Part shown: positions 44,182-52,949 of the stretch, in pieces
Numbering within the stretch: position 1 is the first letter of the stretch
Layout of the letters: each line of letters begins with the position of its first letter
Assembly: GCA_022496785.1 (NCBI GenBank)
Contig: SNAP01000002.1
Location: 124,001-188,000, forward strand
Source of the DNA: Marinilabiliaceae bacterium JC040
Lineage (GTDB): Bacteria; Bacteroidota; Bacteroidia; Bacteroidales; Marinifilaceae
Direction: 5' to 3'
Length of the DNA: 64,000 nt
The notes under the pieces: generated by a model
Told to the model about the DNA's origin: nothing
Databases searched by the model: none
The model's input: only the letters and a program-made list of their open reading frames with translations
Translations under genes and position numbers: made by a program

Positions 44182-45831
44182 TTAAGTGATTTTTAACAAC
44201 TGTTTAGCATTACTATATGCTGCATCACTGACTTCACTTCCAGAAAGCATCTGAGCAATCTCATTAACTCTTTCATTATCTTTAAGCATTTCTATCTTAG
44301 AAAAAGTAGAATCTGCCTCATCGATCTTGAAAACTTTATAATGCCACTTTCCTTTAGCTGCTATTTGTGGTAAATGAGTAATACTTATTACTTGCATATT
44401 CTCTGACATATCTTTCATCATCAAAGCCATCTTTTCTGCTATATTACCTGAAACACCTGTATCTATTTCATCGAAAATAATAGAAGGTAGATTTCTTGAT
44501 GCACAAATAAGATATTTTAAAGATAACATCAAACGCGACATCTCTCCACCAGAAGCAACCTTCCCTAATGAATGTAATTCGTTATTTTTATTTGCAGAAA
44601 ACAAAAAGGTAATATCATCGATACCAGTACTTGATAAATCAATCTCTTCTAATTCTATTTTAAAATTAGCATTCTTAATTCCCAATTCCACCAACATCTT
44701 TATCAACTTATTCTCCATTTCATCAAAAACAGATTTTCTCTTCATAGAAATATCTCTTGCTATCTCTAATAATTCCTTCTCCTTCTTATCTATATTAGAT
44801 AATAATAATTCTAATTGTTCATCATAATTAGAGATGTTATTCAGTTTCTCATCTAAACTATCTCGTAATTCTATTAATTCTAGCACACTACCTACAGAAT
44901 GCTTTTGAAAAAGTGAATAAATAGAATCAATTCTAGAATTTATAAATTCTAAACGTGAAGGATCAAATTCAATATTATTAGATAGTATTTCAAACTCATT
45001 AGCAATATCCTGCAATTCAATTATCACACTATTAAGCCTCGAACTATTTTCCTCTACATCTTTCGAATATGCAGAAACTTTAGATAATGAAGTATTGACC
45101 TCTTTCAAAATTGAAATTGCAGACATTTCATCTCCATCAACCATACTAAAACTTTTAGATAAGGCATTTCCAATTTCCTCTGAATGCAATAAAACATTTT
45201 GCTCCTCTTCCAAATTTTCTAAATCTAAACCATCCAAATCGGCCTCTACCAATTTATTAAATTGAAATTGATAATAATCTGCATCAGCTGATTCTTGTTT
45301 TGCTTTATCCTTCAGATTATCATACTCATACTTCATATTTCTATATAGCGAATACTCGTTTTTATACTTCAATAAATCTATATTCGCATAAGAATCTACA
45401 ATACTCAACTGATAATTCTTATCCATTAATATTTGAGTCTGATTTTGAGAATGTATATCTATTAAACTTGAAGTTATAAACTTAAGAACCTTAAGATTTA
45501 CTGGCGTATCATTAACAAAAGCCCTAGATTTTCCTTTTGGAGAAATCTCTCTTCTTATAACACAATTATCATCATAATCTAAATCGTGCTCTTCAAAAAT
45601 ATCTTGTAGTGAATACCTCTCAATATCGCATGATAATTCAACAATACATTTTCTTGATTTATCTCTTAATACACCTACATCAGCTCTATTTCCTAGAACC
45701 AAACCTAAAGCTCCCAACATAATAGATTTACCAGCTCCTGTCTCACCTGTAATAACAGAAAATCCTGAATTAAACTCTATATTTGACCTATCAATTAAGG
45801 CATAATTTTCAATCAATAAGTTAACGATCAT
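44182..45831 (-). CDS. recN: DNA repair ATPase RecN
   Basis: This 549-residue SMC-like protein has the Walker A motif GETGAGKS at 29-36, a long coiled-coil centre (about 150-370, rich in E/K/L heptads), an ABC signature (VASGGEMSRLMLSLKYL) and Walker B (IIFDEIDTGVSG), with a final THLPQIAA. It acts in double-strand-break repair, holding DNA ends near RecA. The length is usual. It lies 24 nt downstream of the DUF4835/PorD-like gene, a pairing seen in many Bacteroidota. Confidence 0.96.
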   Translation of the reverse strand: MIVNLLIENYALIDRSNIEFNSGFSVITGETGAGKSIMLGALGLVLGNRADVGVLRDKSRKCIVELSCDIERYSLQDIFEEHDLDYDDNCVIRREISPKGKSRAFVNDTPVNLKVLKFITSSLIDIHSQNQTQILMDKNYQLSIVDSYANIDLLKYKNEYSLYRNMKYEYDNLKDKAKQESADADYYQFQFNKLVEADLDGLDLENLEEEQNVLLHSEEIGNALSKSFSMVDGDEMSAISILKEVNTSLSKVSAYSKDVEENSSRLNSVIIELQDIANEFEILSNNIEFDPSRLEFINSRIDSIYSLFQKHSVGSVLELIELRDSLDEKLNNISNYDEQLELLLSNIDKKEKELLEIARDISMKRKSVFDEMENKLIKMLVELGIKNANFKIELEEIDLSSTGIDDITFLFSANKNNELHSLGKVASGGEMSRLMLSLKYLICASRNLPSIIFDEIDTGVSGNIAEKMALMMKDMSENMQVISITHLPQIAAKGKWHYKVFKIDEADSTFSKIEMLKDNERVNEIAQMLSGSEVSDAAYSNAKQLLKIT

Positions 45832-45855
45832 ACTTTTATTATTGTTTTGATATTA

Positions 45856-46755
45856 CTAATTCTTTATTAATACTTTATACTTTGAGTTATGAGTAGGGTC
45901 AACTTCAGCTACAACATTGTAAACTCTAGTCTTCTCCTCTCTATAAGCCTCTGAAAAGATATTTAATATTTCTTCTGATTTTGCATCAAAGAAAAGTTGA
46001 ATAAACATACTATTGGAACGTTCTCTATAAGATTTTCTTAAAAGCTCTAAAGCATCTAATACAGAAGATCTTGCCGTTACAATATCTTTTTCCATCATAT
46101 CTAGTCCTTGTCTATGGTACATATACAAACACCTTCTAACCCCTACAGAAGTAGCATCTTGGATATTTTCTATCAACCAATATCTATTTCTTCTACCCTC
46201 AAAAGATTTCCAACCTACCTCTATATTATTCTGACACATAGCCACAATAGCCTCAGCCCTACTAAAATAGACTCCTCCACCATTAAGAGAAAAAGTATCA
46301 TAAGTATAACCTAAGATTATATTAGCATAATAAGCAAGTAAAGAAACCAAATTCGAATTAGTAGAATTCTCTTTATATTTTAAAGATTCAAATTCTGCAT
46401 ATCTAAATCTAATATCCTTATCAAAGATATTTAACACTGTAGTTTGGTATGAAGAATTAAAGACTGGCCTATTCAATTGAATCTGTAAATTCCCTTTAAA
46501 TTCATCAGCACCAATCTGACTTTCCAAAGTAAAAGAAAACGAACATCTAATCTTTTCTTGTATTGTATAAACATTATTTGTCCATCTTGTATTATTCATA
46601 AACTCATAAATATCCCTTCTCATATTATTAAAGAGTTCATTATTTGTACTTTGTATCTTATTATACGTAACAGAGACACTAGCATTAAACTCTTGTGCAA
46701 AAGAAGAAACAGCACAAAAAAGCAACAAAAACAATATGTAATTCTTTTTTCTCAT
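45856..46755 (-). CDS. DUF4835 family exported protein (PorD-like)
   Basis: This 299-residue protein has a signal peptide (cleavage near SSFAQ, residue 20) and the family pattern EFNASVSVTYNKIQSTNNELF, then FTLESQIGADEFKGNLQIQLNRPVF and YYANIILGYTYDTFSLNGG. It belongs to the DUF4835 family found across Bacteroidota beside recN. Members are named PorD in some annotations and tied to the type IX secretion system, but I see no other Por genes here and treat that link as uncertain. It should sit in the periplasm or outer membrane. Its -7 element is at 46792-46799. Confidence 0.82.
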   Translation of the reverse strand: MRKKNYILFLLLFCAVSSFAQEFNASVSVTYNKIQSTNNELFNNMRRDIYEFMNNTRWTNNVYTIQEKIRCSFSFTLESQIGADEFKGNLQIQLNRPVFNSSYQTTVLNIFDKDIRFRYAEFESLKYKENSTNSNLVSLLAYYANIILGYTYDTFSLNGGGVYFSRAEAIVAMCQNNIEVGWKSFEGRRNRYWLIENIQDATSVGVRRCLYMYHRQGLDMMEKDIVTARSSVLDALELLRKSYRERSNSMFIQLFFDAKSEEILNIFSEAYREEKTRVYNVVAEVDPTHNSKYKVLIKN

Positions 46756-46791
46756 ACTTTATGAATATTAAATAAATATCATTTCACATAT

Positions 46792-46799
46792 CAAAGATA
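46792..46799 (-). promoter_or_regulatory. -7 promoter element (TATCTTTG) of the DUF4835-recN unit
   Basis: Exact TAnnTTTG match on the minus strand, 37 nt before the ATG at 46755. The divergent nusB element lies 63 bp away. Confidence 0.55.
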
Positions 46800-46861
46800 C
46801 TCTAAATTGCATTAATATCATTATTTCCTCAAAAAGTAATAAGTGATTTAAGAAAAATATT

Positions 46862-46869
46862 TATCTTTG
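46862..46869 (+). promoter_or_regulatory. -7 promoter element (TATCTTTG) of nusB
   Basis: Exact TAnnTTTG match, 31 nt before the nusB ATG. It is identical in all eight bases to the divergent element at 46792-46799. Confidence 0.6.
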
Positions 46870-46899
46870 CGATCTAATAAATAATAAAAAGTTCTAAAA

Positions 46900-47907
46900 A
46901 TGATTGCAAGAAGTTTACTACGTATCAAAGTACTACAACTATTGTACGCGTACACAAAACAAGACAGTCAAAGCCTACAAAGCCTAGACAACGAATTAAC
47001 AGAAAGCTTAAATAATAGTAACGATTTATTCCACACTATTTTTCAGCTAGTAGTAGAAATCAAGAATCATGCAGCCTACCGTATAGAACTAGGGAAAAAG
47101 AAAAATCATCCTACAGAAAAGGAAAAAAATCCTAACACTCGTTTTATTGACAATCCTATCTTTGCTCTTATAGAGAATAGCATCGATCACGTTCAATTCA
47201 TTGAAACTCAAGAGAAGAAAAAGCGTGAAATTGCTAAAAGAAAAAAGAAAAAAGAAAGTGTTGCTAAAGAAGAAGAAGTATTCCTTTGGACTGAAAGCAT
47301 TGAAGAAACTCCTAGAAAATTCTACGATGAACTAATCAACAGCTCTTTTTACAAAGATTATATGAATGCAGAAGAAGTCTCATTCAACGATCATAAAAGA
47401 CTTGTTCTTGATATAATAAAAAGAATCATTTCTAAAAGCGAGAATTTATATACTTGCCTTGAAGAAATGAATATCTATTGGAATGATGATGCTGAATTTG
47501 TTGTAAGTATTATTCAGAAAAACATCAAGAAATTTAAAGAAGATGTACCTAGTGTTCGTCTTAAGAAAGTATTTCCTGATCCTGAAGAACTACAATTTGC
47601 ACACAATCTTTTACAAAAAACTGTTATCAAAAGAAAAGATATTCTTGATGTATTGAAAGCAAATATTACATCATGGGATTTAGATCGTATTGCAGATATC
47701 GATTTACAAATCATGACTCTTGCTATTGGTGAAATATTAGAATTCCCTAATATTCCTATCAAAGTAAGTTTAGATGAATATATCGACCTTGCAAAAGCTT
47801 ATGGTACTTCTAAATCAGGTGAATTCGTTAATGGAGTACTTGATAAAACTATCAAAGCATTAAAAGCAGATAATCAAATTAATAAAGCAGGTAGAGGACT
47901 TAAATAA
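46900..47907 (+). CDS. nusB: Transcription antitermination protein NusB, long Bacteroidota form
   Basis: This 335-residue protein has the NusB fold in its C-terminal part (about 185-320): DWDLDRIADIDLQIMTLAIGEIL-like core, then VSLDEYIDLAKAYGTSKSGEFVNGVLDK. The N-terminus begins with ARSLLRIKVLQLLYAYTKQ, the usual first helix. A long charged insert (about 70-140, rich in K and E) is typical of the Bacteroidota version, which is about twice the length of E. coli NusB. It binds boxA RNA with NusE for rRNA antitermination. It is divergent from the DUF4835-recN pair. Confidence 0.94.
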   Translation: MIARSLLRIKVLQLLYAYTKQDSQSLQSLDNELTESLNNSNDLFHTIFQLVVEIKNHAAYRIELGKKKNHPTEKEKNPNTRFIDNPIFALIENSIDHVQFIETQEKKKREIAKRKKKKESVAKEEEVFLWTESIEETPRKFYDELINSSFYKDYMNAEEVSFNDHKRLVLDIIKRIISKSENLYTCLEEMNIYWNDDAEFVVSIIQKNIKKFKEDVPSVRLKKVFPDPEELQFAHNLLQKTVIKRKDILDVLKANITSWDLDRIADIDLQIMTLAIGEILEFPNIPIKVSLDEYIDLAKAYGTSKSGEFVNGVLDKTIKALKADNQINKAGRGLK

Positions 47908-47946
47908 GAATCTATTTCGCATTATAATCGATTAATTATATTTTAC

Positions 47947-47980
47947 AAAAAAACCAGCAATATAATATTGCTGGTTTTTT
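47947..47980. terminator. Bidirectional intrinsic terminator between nusB and the Cus-type operon
   Basis: The stem AAAAACCAGCAATA / TATTGCTGGTTTTT with a 3-nt loop has A-runs on the left and T-runs on the right, so it works in both directions. It lies 40 nt from the nusB stop and 21 nt from the opposite stop. Confidence 0.88.
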
Positions 47981-48000
47981 ATTAATTAATAATGGACGAA

Positions 48001-49230
48001 TTACTTTATTATATAGTCGATATACAAAGCCAATTCATTATACTTTTTTAAAGCCTGAACCTTCTTAATTTTGAATTTTATAAGCGACTCATTAATATCA
48101 AGTATATCATTAATATCAATCTTCCCTGTTTCATATTCTTTAAGTAAGAGTTTCTCTATATCAAGTATATTATTGATATTTTTCTTCTGAAAATTATAAT
48201 CTATTATAGCTTTAGACATCTTTCTTTGGGTAGATAAAAACAAAGATTTAAGAGTATTTAATCTATCTAATTTTTTCATTTCCAACTCCCTTATCTTCAT
48301 CTTATTTTGTCTACTAATAGATCTATTCTTTTTACTAAATATTGGTATTGAAATAGAAGCCATAGGCATAAAAATATCCTTACCATCATCTTTAACTGAA
48401 GGGATATTAGTTTTAGCAACATTTATATAATCTAAACCAAATTCAATTTTAGGTAGTCTATCCTTTCTATTTACCAACTCACTATTTGCTATAGAATTAT
48501 ATAATCTATCAAACTTCAGAATTTCAGAATGTTTAGAAAAGTCAAAATTCTTAATTGATAATTTACTAATATCAACACCCACTGAATCAATAAGTTCTAT
48601 ATTAATATTTTCATCTCTATCTAATAGCTTATTAAGATTTATAGATTCAATCTCATAATCTTTCTCCTTAAGTTTATAAAGTTCTAATTGCTGATTTCTT
48701 CTAATTCTAACCTTTAATAAATCAGATAAAGAAGCATTTCCAACCTCAATAGATTTATTTACAAACTTCATATACCTATCAAGAATTGAAATATTCTCCT
48801 TTATTAACTTCCTTGTTTCCTTAATCAAGAAAAGATTATAATATGATTTAGAAACATTTAATACTAATTTCTTAGAAGTAATAAGAACTTCTTCATACTC
48901 TGCTTCAGAAATGGAATTCACATACTTCTTTTTAGCAGCTATAGTTCCAAACCATGGTATTTGTTGTTTCAAAGATATTTTATAATTCTGTGCACCCGTT
49001 TTAGTCTCAGGTTTACTAACAAAATATCCATATGCAATCTTAGTATTTGAAATATAATCTACCTCATTTAATCTTTCTTTAATATATTCTAACTTAATCT
49101 TACTTGCTTTAAGAATAGGATTATTCACAAGAGCAGTATCAATAAGAGAATTTAAAGATTGACTATACGAATTAGCAATAAAAATAAGAAAGCATAACAA
49201 CGTAAATATATATCTTCTATTTATCTTCAT
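48001..49230 (-). CDS. TolC-family outer-membrane efflux protein (CusC-type role)
   Basis: This 409-residue protein has a signal peptide (cleavage near residue 23, ANSYSQ) and the long-helix pattern of outer-membrane efflux channels (IKERLNEVDYISNTKIAYGY, FGLDYINVAKTNIPS, LEKLLLKEYETGKIDINDILDIN). The Y-E-x-G-K-I-D repeat near the end and its match V-G-N-A-S-L-S-D at mid-length are the two equivalent hairpin tips. It overlaps the permease stop by 14 nt and ends the operon. It is not closely similar to the channel at 37565-38746. Confidence 0.85.
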   Translation of the reverse strand: MKINRRYIFTLLCFLIFIANSYSQSLNSLIDTALVNNPILKASKIKLEYIKERLNEVDYISNTKIAYGYFVSKPETKTGAQNYKISLKQQIPWFGTIAAKKKYVNSISEAEYEEVLITSKKLVLNVSKSYYNLFLIKETRKLIKENISILDRYMKFVNKSIEVGNASLSDLLKVRIRRNQQLELYKLKEKDYEIESINLNKLLDRDENINIELIDSVGVDISKLSIKNFDFSKHSEILKFDRLYNSIANSELVNRKDRLPKIEFGLDYINVAKTNIPSVKDDGKDIFMPMASISIPIFSKKNRSISRQNKMKIRELEMKKLDRLNTLKSLFLSTQRKMSKAIIDYNFQKKNINNILDIEKLLLKEYETGKIDINDILDINESLIKFKIKKVQALKKYNELALYIDYIIK

Positions 49231-52200
49231 TTTTTATCTTTTTAATTTCAAATTCTTTTTTCCAACTAAACAATACAGGAACAATAAAATAAGAAGTAAT
49301 ATCAATCAACATACCTCCAAAACAAGGTATTGCCATAGGAATCATTATATCACTACCCTTACCTGAAGATGTTAAAACTGGTAATAATGCTAATATTGTA
49401 GTTACTGTTGTCATCAAACAAGCTTTAATTCTCTTATTTCCTGCAGCTAAAGCATTCTTTCTTATTTCCTCTTTAGTCTTTGGGTTATTCTTCTTAAATA
49501 TCTGACTTAAATAAGTAGCCATCAGAACACCATCATCAGTAGCAATACCGAAAAGAGCAATAAAACCTACCCAAACAGCGACACTTAAATTAATAGTATG
49601 CATTTGGAATAAAGATCTCATATTCACTCCAAAGAAAGAAAAGTTCATAAACCAATCTTGCCCATACAGCCAAATCATTATAAAACCTCCTGCAAAAGCA
49701 ACAGCAATACCAGTAAACACAATTAAAGAAGTAGAAACCGACTTAAATTGGAAATACAATAATAAAAAGATACTCAAAAGAGCTATTGGAACTACTAACG
49801 ATAAAGTCTTCTCTGCTCTAATCTGGTTCTGATAGGTTCCAGAAAACTCATAATTAATTCCCTTAGGAACAACTAGTTCCCCACTATTTATAGCAGACTC
49901 TATCTTCTTTTTAGCATTCTCTACTACATTTACCTCTGCATATGAATTCAATTTATCGAAAAGCACATAAGACACTAAAAAAGAATCCTCACTTTTAATA
50001 ACTTGTGGACCAACTTCGTATTTTATCTTAGCAAGTTCACTCAAAGGAAGAGAGTTTCCATTAGGAAGACTAATATAGATATTTTTTATATCTGTAGGAT
50101 CTGATCTCTTCTCTCTAGGATATCTAACTCTAATACCATATCTTTCACGGCCTTCAATAGTCCTTCCTATCACCTTACCACCTATTGCTACACTCAAATC
50201 ATTTTGAACCTTCTCAATTGACAATCCATATTTTGCAATCTTATCTCTATCAATATCTATTAATAAATAAGGTTTAGCAACAAGACGATCAGCAAACACA
50301 GCTTCTTTCTTCACTCCTTCAACAGATTTTAGAATAGATTCCATTTTAATTCCAAAATCTTCAATTTCTTTGATATTCTGACCTTTAATCTTAAGCCCCA
50401 TAGGAGCTCTCATACCTGTTTGCAACATAACCAATCTAGTCTCTATAGGCTGTAATTTAGGAGCAGCAGTAACACCAGGTAGACTTGTCACTTCAGCAAT
50501 TTCATCCCAGATATCATTTGTAGATTTAATTGAAGGTCTCCAATTTCTATATAATTCACCTCCATCATCTTTAATTAAATCCTCACTAGAAACATCATAG
50601 AAATTAATCTTCGATTTTTTATCTGTTATATTAGGATTGGCTACTAAATCTCCAGATTTAAGAACAAATAAACCATCATCATTTACCTTGTATTTATACT
50701 TCTTACCATTCTCAAGCATATATTCAGGCTTATAGATAATCACATTCTCATACATAGATAAAGGAGCAGGATCTAAAGCTGATTCAACTCTACCAGCTTT
50801 ACCTACTACTGTTTCTATTTCTGGAATATTTGAAACAGCGATATCTAAGAACTTCAAATTCTTCTTATTGGCATCAACACCAGCATGAGTCATTGTTGTT
50901 GGCATAAGTAAAAAAGATCCTTCATTAAGAGAAGGCATAAACTCTTTACCTATATTCTTAAGAATAAAGAAACCACAAATCACAAGTGTTAGAGGGATAG
51001 ATAAAAATAACAATCTATTATTCAAAGCCCATTTTAGAATAGCATTATAATAATGTTTTAAAAGACTGAATATACCTAAAATACCAAAACATATTATAGC
51101 AACAAAAATCAGATTCTTAAATAAATTATTAGATTCCCCAAGAGGATTCCAATATCTAGTAAGAATAAAAATAACAGTAATAGTAGCTATAGAAATAGAC
51201 AACCTATTATACCATTTCAAATCTAATTTTCCCAATTGTAATAATAAACTCAAACCTCCAAAAATTATTATCACTATTGATATATAATATCCTAAGAATA
51301 GACCTATTATACCTAAAGCAATAATAGCATAATTCATAAATTCTTTAATTCTATTATGCACCTTTCTTTTCTTAAAAACAAAAGCAGCAATAGGAGGAAG
51401 AATAAATAAAGCTACCATTATAGCAGCTATTAAAGCAAACGATTTAGTAAAAGCTAAAGGTCTAAACAACTTACCCTCTGCACCAACCATTGAAAACACT
51501 GGAAGGAAACTTATAATAGTAGTCAATACAGCCGTTATAATAGCACTTGAAACTTCAGCACTAGCATTATAAACAATCGTATTTATAGATAATAATTTAT
51601 CCTTATTTCTTTCTATATGTTTAATGATATTCTCAGCGAGGACAATACCAACATCTACCATAGTACCAATAGCAATAGCAATTCCAGAAAGAGCAACAAT
51701 ATTAGCATCTACACCAAAGAGTTTCATAGCAATAAACACCATTAAAACTGCAACAGGTAAAGATCCTGAAATCAGCAAAGAAGCCTTCATATTCATCACC
51801 ATAACTATTATAACTAAAATCGTAATAATAATTTCTAAAGAAAGAGCTTCTTCCAAAGTACCTAAAGTCTCATGAATCAAATTTGTTCTATCATAAAAAG
51901 GAACTATTTCTAGCTTTGAAATCTTACCATTATCTAATTTCTTAGAAGGTAATCCTTTACTAAGGTCCTTAATCTTTTCCTTAACATTATTAATAACTTC
52001 AAGAGGATTAGAACCATAACGAGCAACAACAACACCTCCAACAACTTCAGCACCCTCCTTATCAAGAATTCCTCTTCTAGCTTTAGGACCTAGCTTCACT
52101 TTAGCAATATCCTTAACCTTAATAGGAGTATAATTCACAGAACTGACTACAGCATTTTCTATATCACTTACAGATTTAATATATCCAAGACCTCTAACAA

Positions 52201-52942
52201 AATATTCAACCTTATTAATCTCTATTGTCTGAGCCCCAATCTCCTTATTTGTTTCTCTTACAGCCTTAACAACTGAATTCAAATTAATACCATACTGTCT
52301 AATCAAATCAGGATCAACATCTATTTGATATTCTTGAACATAACCACCAATTGAAGCAACTTCAGAAACTCCTTTAGCAGAAGACAAAGCATATTTCACG
52401 TAATAATCTTGAACACTCCTCAATTCACTTAAATCCCAACCTCCAGTTGTATTTCCATTTTCATCTTTCCCCTCAAGAGTGTACCAAAATATCTGTCCAA
52501 GCCCTGTAGCATCAGGACCAAGAGATGGTTTAACACCTATAGGAAGTAAACCAGAAGGTAAAGAATTTAATTTCTCAAGTATTCTAGTTCTACTCCAATA
52601 AAAATCAACATTTTCCTCAAAGATTATATATATACTAGAAAATCCAAACATGGAAGAACTTCTAATAGTCTTAATACCTGGAATTCCTAAAAGACTAGTT
52701 GTCAAAGGATATGAAATCTGATCTTCAATATCCTGAGGAGATTTACCATCCCATTTAGTAAAAACTATTTGTTGATTTTCACCAATATCAGGAATGGCAT
52801 CAACTGCAACAGGATAAGAAGGAAGCACCTTTGTATCCCATCCAAAGGGCGAATTAATAACACCCCAAGCAAGAAAAAACAAAAGGAAAATAACAGCTAT
52901 TAACTTATTATGAATAAGATATTTAATCAATTTATTTACCAT
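49217..52942 (-). CDS. cusA: Cus-type (copper/silver) RND efflux permease
   Basis: This 1241-residue permease is longer than most CusA proteins. The N-terminal part carries the CusA landmarks DIGENQQIVFTKWDGKSPQD, YPLTTSLLGIPGIK, SSSMFGFSSIYIIF and PDATGLGQIFWYTLEG. The proton-relay helix reads IAIAIGTMVDVGIVLAENIIKH. Around 535-640 there are extra hydrophobic segments, beyond the usual 12 helices, which account for part of the extra length. The C-terminal helices include the FGIATDDGVLMATYL motif. It expels Cu(I) or Ag(I) from the periplasm with the adaptor 7 nt upstream. The metal is inferred from family likeness and from the Cys-rich and heavy-metal-binding partners. Confidence 0.88.
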   Translation of the reverse strand: MVNKLIKYLIHNKLIAVIFLLFFLAWGVINSPFGWDTKVLPSYPVAVDAIPDIGENQQIVFTKWDGKSPQDIEDQISYPLTTSLLGIPGIKTIRSSSMFGFSSIYIIFEENVDFYWSRTRILEKLNSLPSGLLPIGVKPSLGPDATGLGQIFWYTLEGKDENGNTTGGWDLSELRSVQDYYVKYALSSAKGVSEVASIGGYVQEYQIDVDPDLIRQYGINLNSVVKAVRETNKEIGAQTIEINKVEYFVRGLGYIKSVSDIENAVVSSVNYTPIKVKDIAKVKLGPKARRGILDKEGAEVVGGVVVARYGSNPLEVINNVKEKIKDLSKGLPSKKLDNGKISKLEIVPFYDRTNLIHETLGTLEEALSLEIIITILVIIVMVMNMKASLLISGSLPVAVLMVFIAMKLFGVDANIVALSGIAIAIGTMVDVGIVLAENIIKHIERNKDKLLSINTIVYNASAEVSSAIITAVLTTIISFLPVFSMVGAEGKLFRPLAFTKSFALIAAIMVALFILPPIAAFVFKKRKVHNRIKEFMNYAIIALGIIGLFLGYYISIVIIIFGGLSLLLQLGKLDLKWYNRLSISIATITVIFILTRYWNPLGESNNLFKNLIFVAIICFGILGIFSLLKHYYNAILKWALNNRLLFLSIPLTLVICGFFILKNIGKEFMPSLNEGSFLLMPTTMTHAGVDANKKNLKFLDIAVSNIPEIETVVGKAGRVESALDPAPLSMYENVIIYKPEYMLENGKKYKYKVNDDGLFVLKSGDLVANPNITDKKSKINFYDVSSEDLIKDDGGELYRNWRPSIKSTNDIWDEIAEVTSLPGVTAAPKLQPIETRLVMLQTGMRAPMGLKIKGQNIKEIEDFGIKMESILKSVEGVKKEAVFADRLVAKPYLLIDIDRDKIAKYGLSIEKVQNDLSVAIGGKVIGRTIEGRERYGIRVRYPREKRSDPTDIKNIYISLPNGNSLPLSELAKIKYEVGPQVIKSEDSFLVSYVLFDKLNSYAEVNVVENAKKKIESAINSGELVVPKGINYEFSGTYQNQIRAEKTLSLVVPIALLSIFLLLYFQFKSVSTSLIVFTGIAVAFAGGFIMIWLYGQDWFMNFSFFGVNMRSLFQMHTINLSVAVWVGFIALFGIATDDGVLMATYLSQIFKKNNPKTKEEIRKNALAAGNKRIKACLMTTVTTILALLPVLTSSGKGSDIMIPMAIPCFGGMLIDITSYFIVPVLFSWKKEFEIKKIKNEDK

Positions 52943-52949
52943 AGCATAA

